Part shown: one piece after another, positions 45,187 through 54,077 of the stretch
Layout: every line of letters begins with the position of its first letter
How positions within the stretch are numbered: the stretch's first letter is position 1
Source of the DNA: JAUSIF01 sp963711595
GTDB lineage: Bacteria; Pseudomonadota; Alphaproteobacteria; Rhizobiales; Xanthobacteraceae
Assembly (NCBI GenBank): GCA_963711595.1
Contig: CAVQER010000005.1
Span: 434,001-498,000, forward strand
DNA length: 64,000 nt
Reading direction: 5' to 3'
The notes under the pieces: generated by a model
The model's database searches: none
What the model was told of the DNA's origin: nothing
Seen by the model: the letters and a program-made list of their open reading frames with translations, nothing else
Translations under genes and position numbers: made by a program

Positions 45187-46883
45187 ATGATCGAATGGTT
45201 CGTCCAGACGCTTCGCAGCTATCCGGAGATCGCGATCTTCCTGTCGCTTGGCGCTCGGGTACTACTTCGGCTCCTTCACCTATAAAGGTCTTGGCCTCGG
45301 CGCGGTGACCGCGACGCTGATTGCCGCGGTGATCATCGGCCAGCTCGGCATCACGATTTCCGGCCCGCTCAAGCCGACCTTCTTCCTGATGTTCCTGTTC
45401 GCCATCGGCTACGGGGTCGGACCGCAATTCGTGCGCGGCATCGCGAAGGACGGAGTCCCGCAGGCGTTGTTTGCCGCGGTGGTCTGCGTGTTCTGTCTGG
45501 CCGCCGCCGTTATCGGCGCCAAGATGGCCGGCTACGACGTCGGCTCCGCTGCCGGCCTCTATGCGGGTTCGCAGACGATCTCGGCGTCGATGGGCCTTGC
45601 GACCGACGCGATCAACCGCCTCGGACTGCCGCCGGACGAAACCAAGAAGCTGCTGGATGCGATGCCGGTCGCCTACGCCGTGACCTACATCTTCGGCACG
45701 GTCGGCTCCGCCATCGTTCTGGCGCTGCTCGGTCCAGCGCTCCTCGGCATCGATCTCGAGGCGGCGTGCAAGCGCTACGAAGAGAAGCACGGCGGCAAGA
45801 AGCAGGCGGCGGGCGGTCCCGGCACGGCCTGGCACCAGTTCGAGTTGCGCGCATTCCGCGTCGCGGCCGGAGGGCAAGCGGTCGGCAAGACGGTAGCAGA
45901 AGCCGAAGCGCTGCTGCCCGAGCACGGGTGTTCATCCAAAGCATTCGACGCGGACGGCGAGATCATCGAGGCGACGGCGACACCGTGATCCAGGCCGGGG
46001 ACGTCGTGGCGGTGGCCGGCCGGCGCGAAGTGCTGGTGAACTTGATCGGTGCTGCCGCCGAAGAAGTCGACGACCGAGAGTTGCTGGCGGTGCCGATCGA
46101 AGGCGTCGACGTCTATGTGACGAGCAAGGAAGCAGACGGAAAGACGTTGACGGAGCTGGCCAAGCGTCCAGGCGCGCGCGGCGTGTTCCTGCGCAAGATC
46201 ACGCGCGGCGCGACCGCGACCGATATCCCGATCCTGCCCGAGCACAGAGGTGCAACGGGGCGATATCGTTACGCTCGTCGGACGTACCCAGGACATCGCG
46301 GCCGCGACCAAGATGCTGGGCTATCGCCGACCGCGCGACCGACGTGGCTGACGTGGCGTTCATCGGTGCGGCTATCACGATCGGCGCGCTGCTCGGCGCG
46401 ATCGTTTACAAGGTCGGCAGCGTGCCGCTCACGCTGTCCACCTCCGGCGGCGCATTGATTGCCGGTCTTTTCTTCGGCTGGCTGCGCTCGGTGCGACCGA
46501 CGTTCGGGCGGATTCCGTCGTCCACCGTCTGGTTCATGAATTCGGTCGGCCTGAACGTGTTCATCGCGGTGGTCGGCATTTCTTCCGGGCCAGGATTCGT
46601 CGCCGGCCTGCAACAACTCGGCTTCGGCCTGTTCCTCTGGGGCGTTTTCGCAACGACCGTGCCGCTGATCCTGGCGATGTACGTCGGGAAGTATCTGTTC
46701 CGCTTCGACGACGCGATTGTGTTGGGTGCGTGCTCCGGCGCGCGCACGACGACCGCCTCGCTCGGCATGATCAATGACCGGGCCAAGAGCCAGATTCCCG
46801 GGCTCGGCTACACGGTGACCTACGCGGTCGGGAACACGCTGCTGACGATCTGGGGAATGGTGATCGTCATGCTGCTGACCTGA
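45187..46883 (+). pseudogene. aspT: AspT-type aspartate:alanine antiporter, copy 1, frameshifted
   Basis: Starts four bases after the decarboxylase (ATG 45187). N-terminal TM half: GYYFGSFTYKGLGLGAVTAT, GISGPLKPT-like loop, FAIGYGVGPQFVRGIAKDG, GLYAGSQTISASMGLATDAI. Two TrkA-C (RCK_C) domains follow (WHQFELRAFRVAAGGQAVG; VDVYVTSKEADGKTLTELAK). The C-terminal TM half begins DVAFIGAAITIGALLGAIVY and contains GLFFGWLRSVRPTFGRIPSS and VLGACSGARTTTASLGMIND. About six one- or two-base changes (near 45250, 45930, 45955, 45985, 46245, 46325) break the frame. The family exchanges an amino acid for its decarboxylation product. Confidence 0.75.
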
Positions 46884-46930
46884 GCATCGCACAACGCCCG
46901 TCGCTGTAACAGTCTGAACAGGAGCAAGTC

Positions 46931-48553
46931 ATGGCCGACATTCTCACCCTGCGCAAGTTCGAGGCTCTGAGCCCATTCGAGATCAAGAATGAGCTGATCA
47001 AGCTGGCCAAGAAGACTTCGCGGACCACGCAATCTGCGTTCCTGAACGCCGGCCGCGGCAATCCGAATTGGATCGCGACCACGCCCGCGAAGGGTTCTTC
47101 CTGCTCGGTCAGTTCGCCATCACCGAAAGCAAGCGGGTGATGGAGCAATCCCCGGGCATCGGCGGCATGCCGCAGGCCAAAGGCATCGCATCCCGGCTCG
47201 ATGCATGGCTCGCGAAGCACAAGGATATGCCCGGCGCGGAATTTCTTTCCGTCGATGGTGCACTTCGCGATCAAGAAATTCGACTTTGATCCCGACGCCT
47301 TCGTTCACGAACTGGTCGATTCCATCATCGGCGACAACTATCCGGTGCCGGATCGAATGCTCGTGCACAACGAGCGCATCGTGCACGAGTATCTGATGTG
47401 GGCGATGTGCGGCGAGCCGCGCCCATCCGGCAAGTTCGATCTTTACGCGGTCGAGGGTGGCACGGCCGCGATGTGCTACATCTTCAAATCGCTGAAGGCC
47501 AACAGGTTGTTGTTCCCGGGCGACACGATCGCCCTCGGCACTCCGATCTTCACCCCCTATCTCGAGATGACGCATCTCGAAGACTACGACCTGAAGGTCG
47601 TGAACATCGCGGCGCCCCAGGAGAACCGCTTCCAGTACAGCGACGCCGAGCTCAAGAAGCTCGAAGACCCGAAGGTCAAGGCATTCTTCATCGTCAATCC
47701 CGGCAACCCGACGGGCATGGGCATGAGCAGGGAAACGATCGGCAAGATCGTGAACCTGGTGAAGACCAAGCGGCCGGACCTGATGCTGTTGACGGACGAC
47801 GTCTACGGGACCTTCGTCGACGATTTCCGCTCGCTGCTTGGTGAACTCCCGCAGAACACGATCGGCGTCTATTCCTATTCGAAGTATTTCGGCTGCACCG
47901 GCTGGCGGCTCGGCATCATCGCGATCCATGAGGACAACATCTTCGACAAGATGATCGCCAAGTTGCCGAACAATCACCTGAAGGCATTGGACAAGCGCTA
48001 TGGTCCGCTGACTCTCGAGCCCCGCAAGATGAAGTTCATCGATCGCATCGTCGCCGACAGCCGTGACATCGGCCTCAACCACACGGCGGGTCTGTCCCTC
48101 CCGCAGCAGGTGATGATGTCAATGTTCTCGCTGTACGAGTTGATGGATGAGAAGAAGGATTACCAGAAGGCTTGCAAGGAGATCGTCAATCGGCGCGCGT
48201 GGGCGATGATCGAGGGCATGGGTCTCCAGTTGAGCCCAAACCCGAATTACGACGCCTACTACGGCCTGATCGATTTCGAGTTCTGGGCGCGCAAAAACAT
48301 CGGCGATGACGCCGTCGAGTACATGAAGAAAAACATCCACCCGCTGGATCTTGCGTTCCGCCTCGCCGAGGACCACGGAATTGTGCTGCTGAACGGAGGC
48401 GGGTTTGAAGCACCTAACTGGTCGCTGCGCGTGTCGTTGGCCAATTTGCCGGACGAGGCATACGAAGACATCGGACGCGGCGTTCGGACGATCGCTCGCG
48501 GCTACCGGGGCGCATTCGAAGCGTCGCAAAAAACTCTCGTAGGCGCCAAATAG
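46931..48553 (+). CDS. asdA: bifunctional aspartate aminotransferase / aspartate 4-decarboxylase, two frameshifts near N-terminus
   Basis: About 541 residues from ATG 46931 when two N-terminal shifts (near 47090 and 47255) are bridged: DILTLRKFEALSPFEIKNEL, FLLGQFAITESKRVMEQSPG, then the main frame FAIKKFDFDPDAFVHELVDS. PLP-fold type I core: AVEGGTAAMCYIFKSLKANR, FIVNPGNPTGMGMSRETIG, LLTDDVYGTFVDDFRSLLGE and the Schiff-base Lys in VYSYSKYFGCTGWRLGIIAI (codon 47882-47884). It decarboxylates L-aspartate to L-alanine and CO2, consuming a cytoplasmic proton. Placed between two AspT genes. Confidence 0.88.
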
Positions 48554-48597
48554 AAACAGGCTGAAGACGCCGAGGTATTACAGCCGCAGGGGCGCTG

Positions 48598-50286
48598 ATG
48601 GGCTGGGTAGATCACGTTGCCAAGAACGCACCCGAGATTTTTCTCTTGCTCGCGGTGGCACTTGGGACATTTGTCGGGCGCGTTCGAATCCGCGGGTTTG
48701 CGATCGGCGCGCCCGCCTGCATTCTGATCGTCGCCGTCATACTCGGACAGTTTGGGACGGTCGTTTTCCCGCCCGTGCTCAAGTCAATCTTGTTCGGCCT
48801 GTTCGTGTACACCATCGGCTATCGATCAGGACCGGAATTTTTTGCGTCGCTAAGCCTGCAAACGCTCACGCAAGTGGTGCTGCCCCTTGTGATGGCAGCG
48901 GCCGGCCTCGCCGTTATACTTACCTTTGCCTACACGCTGCATCTCGATACAGGCACTGCCGCCGGCTTGGGCGCCGGCAGCCTGACCCAGACCGCCATGA
49001 TGGGCACCGCGTTGGGCGCCCTGGATACGCTCGGGTTATCCGGCGACGAGCTGAAACAGCAGCAGACAAATATCGCAGCCGGCTACGCGGTCACTTACAT
49101 CCTCGGCTATATCCTGGTCTTGATTTTTGTACCGTTCGTCGCGCCCTGGCTGATGGGCGTCGACCTCAAAGAGGAAGCCAAGAAACTTGAGGCTGCGTTA
49201 TCGCGCGGCGGCGGCGGGAAGCCCGGCAATCTCATCTACAGAAAATTCCAGGCACGCGCGTATCAGGTTTCGTATGCCGCTGGCCGAACAGTGAAAGAGA
49301 TCGAGGCCCAGATCGGCCGACGCGCCGTCGTTGAGCGCATTCTCAGGGATGCTGGAGACGTAAAGCCAAGCCCTAACGCGAAACTCCATTCGGGTGACGA
49401 GATTCTGCTTGCCGGACCATCGGCGGTGATCGTGTCGGCAGCGCCGATGATCGGCCCGGAGATCGAGGGCGAAAGCGTCATGCGCTCGGTCCCCGGTGAA
49501 GTCGTCGAGGTGTACGTGACCGCACGTCACCTGCACGGCCGAGCCCTGAAAGACATTGTCGACGAGTTAGGCGATGCTACCAACGGTGTTTTCCTGCGCG
49601 CGCTGACGCGGCGGGGCGAGGAAGTGCCGGTGACGCCGAACACGCGAATCTATGTCGGCGACGTCATGACCCTTGTCGCACTCAATCGAGACCTGAAACG
49701 GCTTGTGCCAATGGTCGGGCAGCTGATCCGCGCAAGCGACCGGACCGACATTGCATTTTTGACGATGGGCCTGGCCGTTGGCCTGCTCGTCGGATTGCTC
49801 AGTTTCAGCATCGGACCGATACCGCTTACGCTCGGCGGCGGTGGAGGAGCGTTGGTCGCCGGACTGGTGTGCGGATGGATCCGCACGCAGCGGCCGACGA
49901 TAGGGGCATTTCCGGCTCCCGCCCAGCAATCCCTCATGGATTTTGGACTGGGTGGATTCATTGCCGCCATCGGGCTTGCAAGCGGGCCGGCTGCTTTGGC
50001 CGCCATTCAAGCGAATGGGCTCACCCTGTTCGGCGCGGGTGTAGTCGTCACGCTGACGCCCTTGATTGTTGGCACGCTATTCGCTCAGCGCGTTCTGCGC
50101 ATGAACCCGGTCGTCATCTGCGGCGCTCTCGCAGGCGCGATGACTGTCGATGCCGCTGTGACCACCAGCTGCGAGGTCGCGGAGAGCCAGACCCCGGTAC
50201 TTGGCGTGGCCGTGCCCTACGCTGTCGCGAATGTCATGCTGACAGTGCTCGGACCGATCATTGTTGGACTAACGTTTGTCGGTTGA
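48598..50286 (+). CDS. aspT: AspT-type aspartate:alanine antiporter, copy 2
   Basis: 562 residues, intact, 44 bases after asdA. Two membrane halves of five to six TM each (N-half: VRIRGFAIGAPACILIVAVI, GLFVYTIGYRSGPEFFASLS, GLGAGSLTQTAMMGTALGAL; C-half: FLTMGLAVGLLVGLLSFSIG, GWIRTQRPTIGAFPAPAQQS) flank two TrkA-C domains (YRKFQARAYQVSYAAGRTVK; VVEVYVTARHLHGRALKDIV). In AspT of Tetragenococcus, Asp enters and Ala leaves, carrying net negative charge inward and so generating membrane potential. Copy 1 is only distantly similar, so the two may exchange different pairs. Confidence 0.9.
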   Translation: MGWVDHVAKNAPEIFLLLAVALGTFVGRVRIRGFAIGAPACILIVAVILGQFGTVVFPPVLKSILFGLFVYTIGYRSGPEFFASLSLQTLTQVVLPLVMAAAGLAVILTFAYTLHLDTGTAAGLGAGSLTQTAMMGTALGALDTLGLSGDELKQQQTNIAAGYAVTYILGYILVLIFVPFVAPWLMGVDLKEEAKKLEAALSRGGGGKPGNLIYRKFQARAYQVSYAAGRTVKEIEAQIGRRAVVERILRDAGDVKPSPNAKLHSGDEILLAGPSAVIVSAAPMIGPEIEGESVMRSVPGEVVEVYVTARHLHGRALKDIVDELGDATNGVFLRALTRRGEEVPVTPNTRIYVGDVMTLVALNRDLKRLVPMVGQLIRASDRTDIAFLTMGLAVGLLVGLLSFSIGPIPLTLGGGGGALVAGLVCGWIRTQRPTIGAFPAPAQQSLMDFGLGGFIAAIGLASGPAALAAIQANGLTLFGAGVVVTLTPLIVGTLFAQRVLRMNPVVICGALAGAMTVDAAVTTSCEVAESQTPVLGVAVPYAVANVMLTVLGPIIVGLTFVG

Positions 50287-50309
50287 GCGGCGAGAGATGT
50301 CGCCGGTCC

Positions 50310-50552
50310 ACAGAAATCGAGTTCCCGAGTCAAGTTCCGATTCACGGCAATTGTGTAGGCGACAGGGCAATAATTCCACTCCGCGCAGCACTTTCTCCTG
50401 ATGGGTTGGCGGTGACGTAGGGCTACGGTCCAGTCGAGCTTTCGCGACCGGAAAGTCCCGGGCGCGCCGCAGAGGCGCGCAGCCTGAGGACGATGACAGC
50501 CGAATCTCGGCTTCGGCGCGCAAGGCCCCGCGAACAACAACAGGAGATTCCG
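50310..50552 (+). promoter_or_regulatory. conserved leader of Gly-rich gene 1
   Basis: This region aligns with the leader at 53143-53385. Shared blocks in order: GTGTAGGCGA (about 50350), the word TTCTCCTGATGGGTTGGC (50393-50410), TTTCGCGACCG (50440-50450), the block GCGCGCAGCCTGAGG, then GATGACAGCCGAATCT and a GCGCAAGGCCCC block, ending in ACAGGAG before ATG 50553. The 160-base distance from the word to the start codon is the same as in copy 2 (162). In this copy ATG 50493 is in frame with the gene and could add 20 residues. Confidence 0.55.
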
Positions 50553-51205
50553 ATGCTCACGCTCAAGCACATTGCAGCTGGCGTCATAGGACTTGGGATT
50601 ACGGCCGTGGTTGTGATCGACACCGCGGAAGCTCGCCGTGGCGGCGGCGGTGGAGGCGGCTTTCGAGGAGGCGGTGGAGGCGGCAGAATTGGGAACGTTG
50701 GTGGGGGCGGCAGAATCGGGAACGTTGGTGGGGGCGGCACGAGAATCGAGCGAACGTCGGTCGAGGCGGCCGATATGCGAACGTCGCCGGAGGCGGCCGG
50801 ATCGCCGACATCGGCCGGCCCGGCAGACCCGACCTCGGCCGGCCCGGCATGCCCGGCGTCGGTCTGCCTGGCACACCGGGCAATAGGCCTGGCTGGGGCG
50901 GAGGTGGAAACTGGGGCGGAGGCGGAAACTGGGGCGGAAACTGGGGAAATTATCGGCCGGCATACGGTTGGGGTGCCGCCGCAGTAGGGACCGGCTTGGC
51001 GTATGGCGCATACGGCGCATACAACAACTACTGTGACCCCTACGATCCCTACTCCGGGCGCTACTGCAATTATGGATCATATGCGCCCGCGTCATCCCAC
51101 TCGTACGGATACAGCCCCGGTTACTCATCGTACGGATACGCCCCCGGCTACTCCGGCGGCTACTGGGGAAATCGGTGGGGCGTCGGCCTTGGCAGGCGCT
51201 GGTAG
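50553..51205 (+). CDS. Gly-rich secreted protein 1, one frame change
   Basis: ATG 50553; signal-type N-terminus LTLKHIAAGVIGLGITAVVV ending DTAEA, then RRGGGGGGGFRGGGGGGRIG repeats. Near 50735-50745 the frame shifts by two bases; the protein continues as ANVGRGGRYANVAGGGRIAD, Pro/Gly repeats (LPGTPGNRPGWGGGGNWGG) and a conserved Tyr-rich tail with GTGLAYGAYGAYNNYCDPYD. About 217 residues when bridged. The tail matches Gly-rich protein 2. Likely exported; role unknown. Confidence 0.68.
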
Positions 51206-51244
51206 GTCATACGACGCGCGGCAACGACTCCGCTGCCAAAACAA

Positions 51245-51275
51245 AAACGGCCCCGCCACCAAAGCGGGGCCGTTG
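51245..51275. terminator. terminator after Gly-rich gene 1
   Basis: ACGGCCCCGC (51247-51256) pairs with GCGGGGCCGT (51264-51273). On the minus strand it is followed by TTTTTGTTTT, on the plus strand by no U-run. It serves the minus-strand side best, though it follows the plus-strand Gly-rich gene; the same hairpin follows copy 2. Confidence 0.7.
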
Positions 51276-51322
51276 AACCGTGGGCATCTCGGCCAATCAA
51301 ACTAACGACGCCGCAGCGTTCC

Positions 51323-51523
51323 TCACGAGCCCGCTAAAACTTGCGGCGCCTCTTCGGCTTCCGGAATCAAATGCGTCTTCACTTCCGTGGCTCCGCATTG
51401 TGAGCATTTGTAAGTCACCGAGTAGCCCGTTGGCTCTGTCTCAATGACGACGGCGCGCATGACGCCGGGACAGCGTTCGCACAGAATGCTCGGTGGCATG
51501 GGGATCGAAATGCTAAGCATCAC
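51323..51523 (-). CDS. small zinc-ribbon-like protein
   Basis: 66 residues. Two CxxC pairs (ILCERCPGV near residue 15; YKCSQCGATEVK near residue 39) make a short zinc ribbon with a beta strand between them (MRAVVIETEPTGYSVT). A hydrophilic tail follows. Comparable small proteins are frequent in Hyphomicrobiales. It is convergent with Gly-rich gene 1. Role unknown. Confidence 0.72.
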   Translation of the reverse strand: MMLSISIPMPPSILCERCPGVMRAVVIETEPTGYSVTYKCSQCGATEVKTHLIPEAEEAPQVLAGS

Positions 51524-51892
51524 CCCTCAGCTTGCCCGAAGGTGTAAGGCTAAGACTGAATTTGCTGCGGGGTATAGTCAGTTCGATTCCGAACGCTTCT
51601 CCAGTAAAATCCTCTGTCCGCGATTCCCGTCCAAGCCATCAGGCACTCTTCCAAGTCGCGCGGGGCGTTCTGTCAGGTTGCGGCGCTGGCGCTCCGCCAT
51701 TTGAAAACGTGTTCCGCGAGCGTCGCACCCCCTGAGCGAATGCATACTTCCGCCAATGCGGATGGGGATTCCTCCCGATATCCATGCTTCGTTCGGGGTC
51801 GTTGGCTGCAAGCGCGGCGAGCCGGCCTCGCAAACTAAGGGCCGCCTTCCATAAGCGCTCGTCCTCAACCCGCACAACAGGAGATAGGTCTC
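51524..51892. other. intergenic region, nothing recognised
   Basis: These 369 bases separate the zinc-ribbon gene start from the DUF2092 gene. Short frames exist but lack ribosome sites and coding character. The last 10-15 bases contain the AGGAG ribosome site of the DUF2092 gene. Confidence 0.5.
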
Positions 51893-52708
51893 ATGAGCAG
51901 GCCAAGTCATCGCCTCAGTAGAAGTGCACTCAAATGCATGGCCGGAGTATTGCTGGCTACGACGCTCGGTGTGGGTGGAAGTACAATTGCGAGTGCCGAC
52001 GAAGCGACCGCCAGAAAGCAGCTGAAAGCAATGTCCGATTACCTGGCAGGGCAGAAAGCCATATCGTTTGGTTACGATGCCACATATGAGGTCGTTACCA
52101 AGGACGATCAGAAACTCGCTTTGGTGAGCTCCGGTGACGTCGTTCTCAACCGTCCGGATAAGATCCGCGCTACGCGCTCTGGCGGATTTGCGGACGTCGA
52201 ATTTCTGTTCGACGGAAAAACGTTGACGTTACTTGGAAAGAACGCAAACACCTATGTTCAGATCGACGCGCCCGGGACTGTTGAAAACCTCATAGACGAA
52301 TTGCGAGAGAAATTTCGTCGGCCGCTTCCCGCCGCAGACTTGCTCCTCTCGAATGCATACGACGAGTTGATGCTCGATGTTACCGATATCAAGGATTTGG
52401 GCAGCAGCAAAATTGGCGGTGTCGAATGTGACTTCCTGGCCTTTCGAAAAAAGGACGTCGATTTTCAAATCTGGATCGCACAAGGTGCGCGGCCTTATCC
52501 CTGCCGTTACATGATCACCTCGCGGGTCGTTGCCGGTGGTCCTCAATACAGCATCCAGGTCAAAGACTGGAAAGCTGGGAATGAGGTCGCATCGGGAGAT
52601 TTCAGCTTCAAGAATGCCACGAACGCAAAGCAAGCTGATCTGCAGGATCTTCGCGACCGTATAAGTGACCTGCCCTATCATTTCGTTCCGGTTGGAGGTG
52701 CAAAATGA
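51893..52708 (+). CDS. DUF2092 secreted protein
   Basis: 271 residues from ATG 51893 (ACAGGAGATAGG upstream). Signal peptide ALKCMAGVLLATTLGVGGST to about ASADE, then a LolA/LppX-like domain: DATYEVVTKDDQKLALVSSG, VLNRPDKIRATRSGGFADVE, LFDGKTLTLLGKNANTYVQI and VECDFLAFRKKDVDFQIWIA. The mature protein would sit in the periplasm, and the fold class suggests hydrophobic-ligand or lipoprotein binding. The stop overlaps the next start (ATGA). Confidence 0.85.
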   Translation: MSRPSHRLSRSALKCMAGVLLATTLGVGGSTIASADEATARKQLKAMSDYLAGQKAISFGYDATYEVVTKDDQKLALVSSGDVVLNRPDKIRATRSGGFADVEFLFDGKTLTLLGKNANTYVQIDAPGTVENLIDELREKFRRPLPAADLLLSNAYDELMLDVTDIKDLGSSKIGGVECDFLAFRKKDVDFQIWIAQGARPYPCRYMITSRVVAGGPQYSIQVKDWKAGNEVASGDFSFKNATNAKQADLQDLRDRISDLPYHFVPVGGAK

Positions 52709-52917
52709 GAAACTCGAAGCAGGTGGGTGTGCTGCTGGTAGCCGGCATCCTTGGGCTCTGCGCTCTCGGAGTTGGGGTGCAACTCTCGATCCCTGGTGTC
52801 CCCAGTTTTGTCTCGACTGCGGAGGCTGTAGTCGGGCGGCCGTTGACACCTGTCAGCGTTGCCGGTTCGGCAAGGCGGACTTCGCGTCGCTGCGCAGCGG
52901 GCGTGTATGATTGCTAA
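52705..52917 (+). CDS. small exported protein partner of DUF2092
   Basis: 70 residues starting in an ATGA overlap. An N-terminal hydrophobic segment (VGVLLVAGILGLCALGVGV) precedes a short tail VVGRPLTPVSVAGSARRTSR ending RRCAAGVYDC. The VGRPLTPxSVAGxARR pattern recurs in small proteins beside DUF2092 in alphaproteobacteria. Two C-terminal cysteines could form a disulfide. Role unknown. Confidence 0.72.
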   Translation: MRNSKQVGVLLVAGILGLCALGVGVQLSIPGVPSFVSTAEAVVGRPLTPVSVAGSARRTSRRCAAGVYDC

Positions 52918-53142
52918 GTGCGGCCGCCCGTCTGATCAAACCTGATCGGGATTCCGGACGGACACGGCGATTCCCTTTCGCTGACTTAAAGCCCAACCGG
53001 TTAGCCTCACCCGCGGGAATTCGCTACGGCGACAAGCGACCTCCGTCCGCGCGCCCTCATGTCGGATGCCCGACTCTGTAGCGGAGAAAATCGCCGCTCG
53101 CGCGGCGCTAGGTCGCGTACCGGATGAATTTCGCGAGCCAAC

Positions 53143-53177
53143 TTCCGCCCGCGGAACGCCAAGTTCCGCCCGCGGAA
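53143..53177. promoter_or_regulatory. two identical palindromes spaced 21 bases, putative operator pair
   Basis: TTCCGCCCGCGGAA occurs at 53143-53156 and again at 53164-53177. Each copy is itself an inverted repeat (TTCCGC-CC-GCGGAA). Their 21-base centre-to-centre spacing puts them on the same DNA face, as for two cooperative dimers. They lie about 210-240 bases before Gly-rich gene 2. Confidence 0.5.
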
Positions 53178-53211
53178 AATGCTGTAGGCGAAGGTCGGAA
53201 TATTTTCCGAC

Positions 53212-53385
53212 CCGCTTAGCGATTTCTCCTGATGGGCTAGCGGCGACGTTTCTGTACGATCGATCTCGAGTCTTTCGCGACCGACAAGTCCCGGCGCGCC
53301 GCCGAGTTGCGCAGCCTGAGGCGATGACAGCCGAATCTTGACGTCGGCGCGCAAGGCCCCCGCGAACAACAAGAAGGAGGATCCA
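53212..53385 (+). promoter_or_regulatory. conserved leader of Gly-rich gene 2, with short upstream ORF
   Basis: Same block order as the leader at 50.4 kb: TTCTCCTGATGGGCTAGC (53224-53241), TTTCGCGACCG (53273-53283), the CGCAGCCTGAGG block, GATGACAGCCGAATCT and GCGCAAGGCCCC, ending in AAGGAGG. In this copy ATG 53324 opens a five-codon ORF (MTAES, TGA 53339-53341), whereas the same ATG in copy 1 is in frame with the gene. Confidence 0.55.
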
Positions 53386-54010
53386 ATGTTCGCACTCAAA
53401 GCACATTGCCACTGCCGTCATAGGATTTGGGATTGCGACCGTGGTTGTGATCGACACCGCGGAAGCTCGCCGTGGCGGCGGCTTCGGTGGAGGGCGGCGG
53501 TTTCCGCGGCTTCAGTGGAGGTGGCGGCAGTTTCCGCGGCTTCGGTGGAGGCGGCGGCTTCCGAGGCTTAGGTGGAGGAGGCGGCAGTTTCCGCGGCTTC
53601 GGTGGCGGCGGCTTCCGAGGCATGGGTGGAGGCGGCCGCTTCGCGAATCGGTGGCGGCGGCTTCCGAGGCATGGGTGGAGGCGGCCGCTTCGCGAATTTC
53701 GGTCCAGGCGGCCGAATCGGAAATATCGGTGGAGGCGGCCGCTTCGCGAACGTCGCTGGAGGCCAACGATGGGGCGGAGGCAACTGGGGCGGCAACTGGC
53801 GCGGCAACAAATGGGCCGGCAACTGTGGGCGGCAACAACTGGCACAACCACGGACACTGGAACAATTGGTGGCCGTACGCTGCCGCGGCGGTAGGAGTCG
53901 GCTTGGCGTATGGCGCATATGGCGCGTACGCAAACTACTGTGACCCCTACGACCCGTATTCCGCGTATTACTGCCCCGTCTACCCAGCGTACGGATATTA
54001 CGGCTGGTAG
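53386..54010 (+). pseudogene. Gly-rich secreted protein 2, several frame changes
   Basis: ATG 53386. Correcting an extra A at 53398-53400 gives KHIATAVIGFGIATVVVIDT, near-identical to copy 1. Further one-base changes near 53492, 53650 and 53825 must be bridged; the product is a run of GGGGGFRGLGGGG-type repeats, RFANFGPGGRIGNIGGGGRF, NWRGNKWAGN and the tail GVGLAYGAYGAYANYCDPYD ending YPAYGYYGW. About 205 residues. Paralogue of copy 1. Confidence 0.68.
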
Positions 54011-54052
54011 GCTGATACGCGCGCGGCAACGAGCCCGCTGCCAAAACGAAAA

Positions 54053-54077
54053 ACGGCCCCGCCCAAAGCGGGGCCGT
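54053..54077. terminator. terminator after Gly-rich gene 2
   Basis: ACGGCCCCGC (54053-54062) and GCGGGGCCGT (54068-54077), the same stem as after copy 1 with a shorter loop. AAAAAC precedes it, so it gives a U-run on the minus strand. Confidence 0.7.

Noticed and set aside
51532..51735. Short plus-strand frame between the zinc-ribbon and DUF2092 genes
   Set aside because: No ribosome site, no domain, overlaps equally long frames on the other strand.
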